From an uncultured Oscillospiraceae bacterium (GTDB lineage Bacteria > Bacillota > Clostridia > Oscillospirales > Ruminococcaceae): a stretch of 34,135 nt of DNA. Positions within the stretch are counted from its first letter, which is position 1. Every line of letters starts with the position of its first letter. The stretch lies in assembly GCA_900547385.1 (NCBI GenBank), contig URGQ01000010.1:1-34135 (forward strand), written 5' to 3'. A program made the translations under genes and the position numbers. This document shows, in pieces, positions 7,029 through 13,284 of this stretch. A model generated the notes under the pieces. The model was not told where the DNA came from and ran no database searches. It worked only from the letters and a program-made list of their open reading frames with translations.

Positions 7029-8302
7029 CACTTCACATACTCAAATTCAAAGTCCAGGATACTCACGGTATCCCCTTCGTTGATGCCCATCTCCTCCAGC
7101 TTCTTGATGATCCCGCTCTGGATCAGCACCCGCTGGAAGTATTGCAGCGATTCGTAGTCCTCCATATTCACACCGGTCAGCGCATTGGCCAGCCAGTCGG
7201 CCTTCACCACATACACGCCGTCCACCACTTCCACGGTGAACTGGTTGCGGCGGGTGGCCTTCAGGCGCTCCTCCTCGGTGATGGGCTCCGGCTCATACCG
7301 CACGATGGGCGGCAGCTTGGCCAACTCCGCGGCAATGGCCTGCACCAGCTCCTCGGTGCCCTGTCTTGTCGCCGCGCTGATGGGGAAAAAGCGATAGCCC
7401 TCCCCCTCCACATACTCGCGGAAGGCCGCTATCTGCTCCTCAGTGGCCATATCGCACTTGTTGCCGGCCACCAGCATGGGGCGCTCCGCCAGCTCGGGGT
7501 TAAAGCGCCGCAGCTCGGTATTGATGGTCTTAAAGTCCTCGATGGGATCGCGTCCCTCTATCCCGCTCACATCCACCACATGCACAATCAGCCGGCAGCG
7601 GTCCACATGCCGCAGAAACTCATGTCCCAGTCCCAGCCCCTCGCTGGCGCCCTCGATGAGTCCGGGGATATCCGCCATCACAAAGCTGGTCTCGCCGTCC
7701 ACCCGCACCACACCCAGCACGGGGGTCAGGGTGGTAAAGTGGTAATTCGCTATTTCCGGCTTGGCGGCGCTCACCACCGAGATCAGGGTGGATTTGCCCA
7801 CATTAGGGAAGCCGCACAGCCCCACATCGGCCAGCAGCTTCAGTTCCAATTCCACATCGTAGCGCTCACCGGGGTAGCCGGGCCGCGCAAAGCGCGGGAT
7901 CTGCCGGGTCGCCGTGGCAAAGTGCTGATTGCCCCAGCCGCCCTTGCCGCCGCGGGCTACCACCACTGGTTCATCTCCGGAAAGATCGGCCAGCACCCGG
8001 CCGGTCTCGGCCTCCCGCACCACGGTACCCTTCGGCACCTTGATGACCAGACTCTCACCGGTTTTACCGCTGCACCGCGCGCCGCTGCCGTTCTGTCCGT
8101 TTTCGGCGGCATATTTTTTCTTATACCGGAACCCGATCAGGCTGCTCATGTTGGTGTCCGCCTGGAAGATCACATCTCCCCCGCGTCCGCCGTCGCCGCC
8201 ATCGGGGCCGCCCGCCGCCACAAATTTTTCCCGGTGGAAGGAGACCGCGCCGTTGCCGCCGTCCCCCGCCTTGATGGAAATTTTCGCTTTATCTACAAAC
8301 AT
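7028..8302 (-). CDS. obgE: GTPase Obg (ObgE/CgtA)
   Basis: This 424-residue ribosome-assembly GTPase acts on the 50S subunit and links growth to nucleotide state. It has the glycine-rich Obg fold (residues 1-158, GDGGNGAVSFHREKFVAAGG), the G domain with GFPNVGKSTLIS, DIPGLIEGASEG and NKCD, and a C-terminal OCT domain (about 345-424, FTVEVVDGVYVVKADWLANAL) found in many Gram-positive Obg proteins. GAGGAACAAG precedes the ATG. The rplU-rpmA-obgE order is widely conserved. A hairpin separates it from rpmA, so its expression may be reduced relative to the ribosomal proteins. Confidence 0.97.
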   Translation of the reverse strand: MFVDKAKISIKAGDGGNGAVSFHREKFVAAGGPDGGDGGRGGDVIFQADTNMSSLIGFRYKKKYAAENGQNGSGARCSGKTGESLVIKVPKGTVVREAETGRVLADLSGDEPVVVARGGKGGWGNQHFATATRQIPRFARPGYPGERYDVELELKLLADVGLCGFPNVGKSTLISVVSAAKPEIANYHFTTLTPVLGVVRVDGETSFVMADIPGLIEGASEGLGLGHEFLRHVDRCRLIVHVVDVSGIEGRDPIEDFKTINTELRRFNPELAERPMLVAGNKCDMATEEQIAAFREYVEGEGYRFFPISAATRQGTEELVQAIAAELAKLPPIVRYEPEPITEEERLKATRRNQFTVEVVDGVYVVKADWLANALTGVNMEDYESLQYFQRVLIQSGIIKKLEEMGINEGDTVSILDFEFEYVK

Positions 8303-8382
8303 CTTGTTCCTCGCTTTATCTTACAAACTGCCTTATGGGGAGTTTCCCCCTTTGGACGGCAGTTATCCGTTACAAGAACAAA

Positions 8383-8404
8383 TCCCGGGGTTTACACTCC
8401 GGGA
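8383..8404 (-). terminator. Possible attenuating hairpin between rpmA and obgE
   Basis: CCCGG at 8384-8388 pairs with CCGGG at 8399-8403, plus one flanking T-A pair, within the 119-base gap after rpmA. On the minus strand it is followed by TTTGTTCTTG, only a weak U tract. It may be a partial terminator that sets the ratio of rpmA to obgE transcript. Confidence 0.4.
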
Positions 8405-8421
8405 CTTTGTCTTTGGCCAAA

Positions 8422-8679
8422 TTATTCTGCAGGGTAAACGGAAACCTTCTTGCGCTCTTTACCCATACGCTCAAACTTGACGCGGCCGTCAACCAGAGCA
8501 AACAGGGTATCGTCGCTGCCGATCCCTACATTCTCACCGGGATGAATGTGAGTGCCTCTCTGGCGGACCAGGATGTTGCCAGCCAGAACTGCCTGACCGT
8601 CAGCACGCTTTACGCCCAGACGCTTGGACTCAGAATCACGGCCGTTCTTGGTAGAACCCATACCTTTTTTATGAGCCAT
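8422..8679 (-). CDS. rpmA: 50S ribosomal protein L27 (bL27), without N-terminal leader
   Basis: The 85-residue large-subunit protein reaches the peptidyl transferase centre with its N terminus. MAHKKGMGSTKNGRDSESKR and GQAVLAGNILVRQRGTHIHPG are diagnostic. Most Bacillota make L27 with a leader of about nine residues (ending near LQFFA) that the protease Prp removes. Here the ATG directly precedes AHKKG, and an in-frame TAA (the rplU stop) lies two codons upstream, so no leader can exist. The usual prp gene is also absent, because only 3 bases separate rplU from rpmA. Confidence 0.97.
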   Translation of the reverse strand: MAHKKGMGSTKNGRDSESKRLGVKRADGQAVLAGNILVRQRGTHIHPGENVGIGSDDTLFALVDGRVKFERMGKERKKVSVYPAE

Positions 8680-8682
8680 AAA

Positions 8683-9246
8683 TTACACCTCACCTTTCTC
8701 CTCAGTTTTCTTGGCAGCAGTCTTACGGGTAGCGGGCTTCTTCTCGCCCTCCGCCTTGGGAGCAGCAGCCTTCTTGGCAGTGGTCTTCTTTTCGCCTTCG
8801 GCCTTGGGGGCAGCAGCCTTCTTAGCAGCGGGCTTCTTTTCACCCTCCGCCTTGGGAGCAGCAGCCTTCTTGGCAGCAGGCTTCTTCTCGCCTTCCGCCT
8901 TAGGGGCAGCAGCCTTCTTCGCGGGCTTCTCCTCAGCAGCGGTGCCTACCGCGGTGATCTCCACCTTGGTATAGGGCTGGCGATGACCCATCTTGCGCTT
9001 GCTGTCCTTCTTGGGACGATAGGTCATTACCACGATCTTCTTGGCCTTGCCATTCTTCAGCACCTTGCCGCTTACGGTCATGCCCTCTACATAGGGGGTG
9101 CCAAAGGTCATGGTGTCATCACCAACTGCAAGAACCTTCTCGAAGGTCACGGTCTGGTCGACTTCAGCGTTCAGCTTCTCGATGTAAAGAACATCGCCGA
9201 CCTTTGCGGTGTACTGTTTGCCACCGGTTTCAAAGATTGCGTACAT
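8683..9246 (-). CDS. rplU: 50S ribosomal protein L21 (bL21) with a Lys/Ala-rich repeat tail
   Basis: Residues 1-100 are an ordinary bL21 (MYAIFETGGKQYTAKVGDVL; VVMTYRPKKDSKRKMGHRQP), which binds 23S rRNA. The family normally stops near residue 103. Here the frame continues for 87 residues that contain four 16-residue repeats of the type KKAAAPKAEGEKKPAA (residues 110-173), then RKTAAKKTEEKGEV. The tail is low in complexity, rich in Lys, Ala and Pro, probably disordered, and resembles histone H1-like tails. It is in frame without interruption and ends 3 bases before rpmA, so it is really translated with the L21 core. The gene is first in its operon. Confidence 0.95.
   Translation of the reverse strand: MYAIFETGGKQYTAKVGDVLYIEKLNAEVDQTVTFEKVLAVGDDTMTFGTPYVEGMTVSGKVLKNGKAKKIVVMTYRPKKDSKRKMGHRQPYTKVEITAVGTAAEEKPAKKAAAPKAEGEKKPAAKKAAAPKAEGEKKPAAKKAAAPKAEGEKKTTAKKAAAPKAEGEKKPATRKTAAKKTEEKGEV
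8728..8919 (-). repeat. Four tandem 48-bp repeats within rplU
   Basis: The segment encodes L21 residues 110-173 as four 16-codon units. The units differ at a few codons (for example KKPAA against KKTTA), so they are diverged tandem copies. Such repeats change number easily by slipped replication. Confidence 0.85.
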
Positions 9247-9336
9247 ATTGTGTAGCCTCTTTCGTTAATCTCGCTGCGAAAAAACAAGGCGGCACCCCTT
9301 TCGGGATACACTTATAAAAGCCCGTCGCATGCGGCA
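9247..9336 (-). promoter_or_regulatory. rplU 5' leader, probable L21 leader element
   Basis: About 90 untranslated bases separate the predicted start of transcription from the rplU ATG. On the minus strand they contain a CGGGCTTTTATAAGTG segment, then CCCGAAAGGGG and GCCGCC, which can form a small GAAA-capped hairpin and a longer pairing with the upstream GGC. Bacillota rplU genes often have an autoregulatory L21 leader RNA, and this segment fits in position and general features. I did not verify a match to the full consensus. Confidence 0.55.
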
Positions 9337-9342
9337 CTTGAT

Positions 9343-9371
9343 ATTGTATCATACCGCCCATAGCTTGTCAA
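9343..9371 (-). promoter_or_regulatory. Strong promoter of the rplU cluster
   Basis: On the minus strand TTGACA (9366-9371) and TACAAT (9343-9348) are 17 bp apart, with a perfect -35 box and a near-perfect -10 box. It probably drives rplU-rpmA-obgE-mrnC-yitT-trmB. Confidence 0.85.
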
Positions 9372-9433
9372 ACTATTTTGCGCAGATTTTCCTTGTTTCA
9401 AGCGGTTTTTCCGCCTGCCGGCGGCGGGGCCCT

Positions 9434-9990
9434 ACTTTTCTATGAAGAAAAGTAACCAAAAGTCACTCGGGGAGGACCCCGAGACTCCCTACGCGTCGGA
9501 GCCCTCCCGCCCGGAAACACTGCGCATTCCCGGAGCGGGATTAGACGACGCTGATAAGGAGCCGCAGGCGCATTTTAATTTGGTTCCTGCAAACCGATTG
9601 CAGGAAGTCACGCTGTCGAGCCTATGGGTTGAACAAGCAGCTATTTGCCCAGACGGCCCCTCCCCCGCCACGGGGGAGGGGGACGGGGTGGGGGCAGATG
9701 CGCCCGCGGCTACCTTGGGAGCGTATCTGTGCGCAGTACGGACGATGCTTTGCATCGTTCGTATCCAGCACTGCAAGCGACAGAAAGGGGTTCGTCAAGG
9801 GGGAATCCGTCCCCCTTGACCCTGTTTTGCTTCCTTTTGCAGGAACAAAAGGAAGGCCTCCGCGGCGAACAGTACTGATTGTCACCCTTCGGTGACTTCG
9901 CGACGCCGCTAGGCGATTACAAACTATCCTCCCGCCGGGCAGGCATACAGGTTGCGCCTTCGCAAAAGACTCCGCGCCGCCAAAGGCGAC
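9434..9990. repeat. Hairpin-rich intergenic element, no convincing gene
   Basis: The roughly 800-base gap between the rplU promoter and ribF lacks a credible gene. Short open frames have no ribosome site and a hairpin-driven composition. It holds at least seven separate inverted repeats: ACTTTTCT/AGAAAAGT (9434-9453), CTCGGGG/CCCCGAG (9466-9483), TTCCTGCA/TGCAGGAA (9584-9606), CCCCTCCCCCG/CGGGGGAGGGG (9657-9681), a 12-bp stem at 9737-9763, GTCAAGGGGGA/TCCCCCTTGAC (9794-9820), CTTCCTTTTG/CAAAAGGAAG (9830-9855) and GTCACC/GGTGAC (9881-9896). It resembles dispersed repeats seen between genes in gut Clostridia. From 9991 to 10170 the sequence turns AT-rich, with TTGCCCAA twice (10033-10040, 10065-10072) and nothing else I can name. 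Confidence 0.6.
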
Positions 9991-10170
9991 CACAAACTCG
10001 CCCCTAGTTCGTATAATAAATACCAGCCATCATTGCCCAATAAAATCTATCATTTATGTAATCTTTGCCCAACAATCCCCAATTCTGTAAACTTTCCATT
10101 AAAAAAAGTGAAATATTAACCTTTGGACTGCAAAAAACATGCGATTTTGCCGTATTAGTGGGAGGATTTT

Positions 10171-10941
10171 TTATCCCCGCCCCAGAAAGACCAGCTCCAC
10201 CGGCTCTTGCTCAGTGGCCTCTCCCCGCCAGGCAATGGCCCCCTCCCGGACGGTCAGCAGCACCGGCCGGCCGCCATGGGTCTTGTCCAATCCATGGTAG
10301 CAACCCTCCGCCGGCAGCGCCATTTCCGGCGGCAGCCGCAGGCAGAGCTCCTCTCCCCGCCGCACCGCTTTTCCACAGACGGCATAGGGCGTCCCCAGCA
10401 GCTCTCCCGCCAGCTCGGTATCTCCCTCCAGCAGGCAGCGCCGTATCCGGCTGGAGCTCACCGTCTCCCCTTTCCAGGTCACCGGCTCCAGCGCCGTCAC
10501 AGCAATGCCCATCGGCTCCGCCAGCTCCCGCAGCAGGGCCACATTTCCGGCGCCCTTTTTGCCAAAGCGGTAATCCTCGCCGCACACCACACCCCTGCAG
10601 TTCAGGCAGTTTTTCAGTATCTCCCGCACAAATTCCTCCGGAGAAAAGTTGTAGAAGCTCTCAAACGGCGGGCAAAGCACCAGCTCCACCCCCAGCTCCT
10701 CCATCACCCGGTCCCGGCTTTCAGGGCTTTGCAGCAGCTTCACATCGCTTTTGCTCACTGTCCGGTCGGTATGGTGCGGCGGCTCAAAGGTAAAAACTGC
10801 CCCCTTGCCGTTTTGCGCGCGCGCCTGTTTTACCGCCTCGGCTATTACCGCGCGGTGCCCCAGATGGACCCCGTCAAAAAAGCCCAGGGCCGCCACGGTA
10901 GGATATTCACTTTTGCGGGAAAGGTCATGGAAGATCAGCAA
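10171..10941 (-). CDS. ribF: FAD synthetase-like protein (RibF family) lacking the riboflavin kinase signature
   Basis: The 256-residue protein has a good N-terminal FMN adenylyltransferase domain: ALGFFDGVHLGHRAVI (nucleotide-binding HxGH, about residues 18-33), a central CGEDYRFGKKGAGN segment and SSSRIRRCLLEGD (about 164-176). Normal RibF has about 310 residues with a riboflavin kinase domain from about 185 that carries GRxLGFPTAN. Here the C-terminal part is only about 70 residues. It keeps a trace of the barrel (ALPAEGCYHGLD near position 210-222, then VLLTVREGAI) but not the PTAN motif. It may therefore make FAD from FMN but not phosphorylate riboflavin. It overlaps truB by 7 bases at the end of the rimP-nusA-infB operon, where ribF normally lies. 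Confidence 0.85.
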   Translation of the reverse strand: MLIFHDLSRKSEYPTVAALGFFDGVHLGHRAVIAEAVKQARAQNGKGAVFTFEPPHHTDRTVSKSDVKLLQSPESRDRVMEELGVELVLCPPFESFYNFSPEEFVREILKNCLNCRGVVCGEDYRFGKKGAGNVALLRELAEPMGIAVTALEPVTWKGETVSSSRIRRCLLEGDTELAGELLGTPYAVCGKAVRRGEELCLRLPPEMALPAEGCYHGLDKTHGGRPVLLTVREGAIAWRGEATEQEPVELVFLGRG

Positions 10942-11870
10942 TTGGGATTCTCCTTTGTGTAAAACAGCTTGATGATCTGCAATTCTGCTATGCTGCGTTC
11001 GATGTGGGCCAGCGCCAAAAAACGGCCGTCGCCGTAAACCCGCACCGTATCTCCCTCGGCGGGAATTTTGATGCGGTTGGTATCCAGCCGGATACCGTCG
11101 AGGAACATTTTGCTCTGCTTGGGGGAAAGGAAGATGCTTTTATACTGCCGGAAAGCCGCGTCCACCGGCATCAGCAGCTCCTCAAAGCGGCCCTCCTCGC
11201 TGGCCTGCTTCAACTCCTCCAGGGTATGGCAGTCCGCCGTGGTAAAGCCCAGAGTCTCGGTCCTTCTCAGGGCGGTCAGCATACCGCCGCAGCCCAGCGC
11301 CTCGCCGATATCATGGCAAAGGGTCCGGATATAGGTCCCCTTGGAACAGGCCACATCAATGACACAGGTCCGGTTCTCCGGGTCAAATTCCAGCAGCTCC
11401 AGCCGGTGGATGGTAACGCTGCGGGTGGGCCGCTCCACCTCCTTGCCGGCGCGCGCCAGCTTGTACAGCCGCTGCCCGTCCACCCACACAGCGGAATACA
11501 TCGGCGGCAGCTGGTCAATGGTGCCCCGCAGCGGCGCCAGAGCTGCCTCCAGCGCTTTTTTTGTCACCGGCTTTTCGCTGGTGGAAAGGATATTGCCGGT
11601 GCAGTCCTGGGTATCGGTGGTCACACCAAAGCGGATGGACGCCGTGTAGCGCTTATCCTGTACCGGCATCAGCTCCATGGCCTTGGCGCTGCGGCCAAAA
11701 AAGAGCGGCAGCACACCGGTAGCCATCGGGTCCAGGGTACCGCCGTGGCCTATCTTGTGGCAATCGGCTATGCCCCGCATCTTCGCCACCACATCAAAGG
11801 AGGTCCAGTCCTGCGGTTTATCGACACATAGGATCCCCTCCAGCTGGCGGGAATGGTATGTTTTCTTCAT
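10935..11870 (-). CDS. truB: tRNA pseudouridine(55) synthase TruB
   Basis: TruB makes pseudouridine 55 in the T-loop of tRNAs. The 311-residue protein shows GILCVDKPQDWTSFDVV at residues 12-28, GHGGTLDPMATGVLPL with the catalytic Asp near residue 47, the RYTASIRFGVTTDTQD segment and the KGTYIRTLCHDIGEALG motif. The C-terminal part (about 240-311) is a PUA-like RNA-binding region. Its ATG overlaps the nrnA stop by 4 bases and its end overlaps ribF by 7, so the three genes are translationally coupled. Length and motifs are normal. Confidence 0.96.
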   Translation of the reverse strand: MKKTYHSRQLEGILCVDKPQDWTSFDVVAKMRGIADCHKIGHGGTLDPMATGVLPLFFGRSAKAMELMPVQDKRYTASIRFGVTTDTQDCTGNILSTSEKPVTKKALEAALAPLRGTIDQLPPMYSAVWVDGQRLYKLARAGKEVERPTRSVTIHRLELLEFDPENRTCVIDVACSKGTYIRTLCHDIGEALGCGGMLTALRRTETLGFTTADCHTLEELKQASEEGRFEELLMPVDAAFRQYKSIFLSPKQSKMFLDGIRLDTNRIKIPAEGDTVRVYGDGRFLALAHIERSIAELQIIKLFYTKENPNC

Positions 11871-12838
11871 GCTTGCTCCTTTGGCAGATGTTTTACGGCC
11901 TCGGCCACCAGCAGGCGGGCGGTCTCCTCCACCGTTCCCTTTATGGTGATTCCAGCGGCCAAACGGTGCCCGCCGCCGCCGAAGATCTCCGCGATCTCAT
12001 CGGCATTGACCGGCTCCTTGCTGCGCAGGGAGATATGGCATTCCCCCTCGTGCTCCTTGATGGTGATGCCCAGCAGCACGCCATCTATCTTCCGGGGGAT
12101 GCCTGCCACATCCTCCAGCTCCTCACCGGTCACGCCGGTTTGGGCCCGCATGGCCAGCGTCACCGGCATCACGGCGATCCGGTCCCCGGCGTAAAATTCC
12201 AGCGAGGACATCATTTTGGCTTCGGCCAGCATTTTGGCCTTGCTTTCGCTTTCAAAAACACGGGTATTGATGGCAGCGGTATCCACGCCGCTTTCCATGA
12301 TCTCCGCAGCCAGCCGCAGCGTCCCGGCCGCGGTATTGGAAAAGCGGAACCCGCCGGTATCGGTGACAAGGCCGGTATAGACGCACTCGGCTATTTTGCC
12401 GGAAACGGGCAGCCCGATGGCCTTAATGACGGCGGCGACCGGCTCGGCACAGGCCCCGGCCTCCTGCCACAGGCAGGTCTGGGCGGCATAATCGCTGTTG
12501 CTGGGGTGGTGGTCAATGCAGAGATCCACCATATGGCCGTACTTTTCCTCCAGGCCGCCCAGCATCCCGGCGGTGGCCACATCCACGGTCACCACATATT
12601 CCACCGGCCAATCCAGCACCCGGCTGGGGGTGTAATCCCCATACAGGTAGTCATACTGCTTCGGCAGGGCATCGGCGCACAGCACCCGTACCTCCTTGCC
12701 TAGCTCCTTTAGGGCATAGTATAGGGCAAAGGCGCTGCCCACGGTATCGCCATCGGGGCGGCGGTGGCACAGCAGCGTGATATTGTCCTTCTGCATCAGC
12801 AGCTCGGCCGCGCGGGCCGCGGAAAGGTTTTCCCTCAT
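11867..12838 (-). CDS. nrnA: DHH/DHHA1 phosphoesterase, bifunctional oligoribonuclease/pAp phosphatase (NrnA)
   Basis: NrnA-type enzymes degrade short RNA oligonucleotides and dephosphorylate pAp; a role in c-di-AMP/pApA turnover is known for some relatives. The 323-residue protein has the DHH domain with CHRRPDGDTVGSAFAL (residues 24-39), a VVTVDVA metal-binding Asp strand, DHHPSN (about residue 114) and TDTGGFRFSNT (about 160-170). A C-terminal DHHA1 domain ends in GGGGHRLAAG (about 290-299). It lies between rbfA and truB with 4-base overlaps on both sides, a common arrangement in Bacillota. Confidence 0.94.
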   Translation of the reverse strand: MRENLSAARAAELLMQKDNITLLCHRRPDGDTVGSAFALYYALKELGKEVRVLCADALPKQYDYLYGDYTPSRVLDWPVEYVVTVDVATAGMLGGLEEKYGHMVDLCIDHHPSNSDYAAQTCLWQEAGACAEPVAAVIKAIGLPVSGKIAECVYTGLVTDTGGFRFSNTAAGTLRLAAEIMESGVDTAAINTRVFESESKAKMLAEAKMMSSLEFYAGDRIAVMPVTLAMRAQTGVTGEELEDVAGIPRKIDGVLLGITIKEHEGECHISLRSKEPVNADEIAEIFGGGGHRLAAGITIKGTVEETARLLVAEAVKHLPKEQA

Positions 12839-13206
12839 TCTTCGGCCTCCCCTTTCGCTTCCTCCTCCGGGACGATCTCGCGCAGCAGGTGGCTGATGTG
12901 GACACCGTATTCGATGGAGTCATCGGCGATGAACTGGAATTCCGGGGTGTGGCGCATGGCCAGCCGGCTGCCCACCTCCCGGCGGATATAGCCTGCCGCG
13001 CTCTTGAGCCCCTTCACCGATTCTTTCGCGGTCTCGATGCCGGAAAGGGAGCTGACATAGACCTTGCAGCTGGAGCCGTCGCGGGAAAGCTCGGTGCGGA
13101 CGATGGAAAGCATGGGGTCGATGCGGGGATCCTTGAGCGACCGGAAAATTGCGGTCAGCTCCCGGTGGATATCCTCGCCGTGGCGGGCGTTTTTATAATT
13201 CGGCAT
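12835..13206 (-). CDS. rbfA: 30S ribosome-binding factor A (RbfA)
   Basis: RbfA is a KH-fold factor for late 30S maturation and 16S rRNA 5'-end processing. The 123-residue protein has the family pattern: DIHRELTAIFRSLKDPRI near the start, LSIVRTELSRDGSSCKVYVSSL in the middle, and a C-terminal HTPEFQFIADDSIEYGVHISHLL. The frame opens upstream at 13242, but that ATG lacks a ribosome site, whereas the ATG at 13206 has AAGGAGGGGCACC in front and gives the conventional N terminus. A short acidic tail (VPEEEAKGEAEE) ends the protein. It follows infB in the same operon. Confidence 0.95.
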   Translation of the reverse strand: MPNYKNARHGEDIHRELTAIFRSLKDPRIDPMLSIVRTELSRDGSSCKVYVSSLSGIETAKESVKGLKSAAGYIRREVGSRLAMRHTPEFQFIADDSIEYGVHISHLLREIVPEEEAKGEAEE

Positions 13207-13248
13207 GGTGCCCCTCCTTTGGTTTTTCTCTTCAAACGGCAAGGGGCA

Positions 13249-13265
13249 GCCGGATATGATCCGGC
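13249..13265 (-). promoter_or_regulatory. Short hairpin between infB and rbfA
   Basis: GCCGGAT (13249-13255) and ATCCGGC (13259-13265) form a 7-bp stem with a 3-base ATG loop in the 78-base gap after infB. No U tract follows on the minus strand, so it is more likely an mRNA-stability or processing element than a terminator. Confidence 0.4.
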
Positions 13266-13284
13266 CGCCTTCTTTACCAGAAAA

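Noticed and set aside
6458..8437. A 650-codon plus-strand open frame opposite yitT, mrnC and obgE
   Set aside because: Three recognised genes occupy the other strand, and this product is Pro/His/Ala-rich without any family resemblance.
8728..8919. Repeat region as a CRISPR array
   Set aside because: The repeats are contiguous 48-bp coding units with no spacers and stay in the rplU frame.
9442..9819. Open frame inside the hairpin-rich gap
   Set aside because: It crosses several inverted repeats, has no ribosome site and no recognisable protein features. Other frames are open here on both strands.
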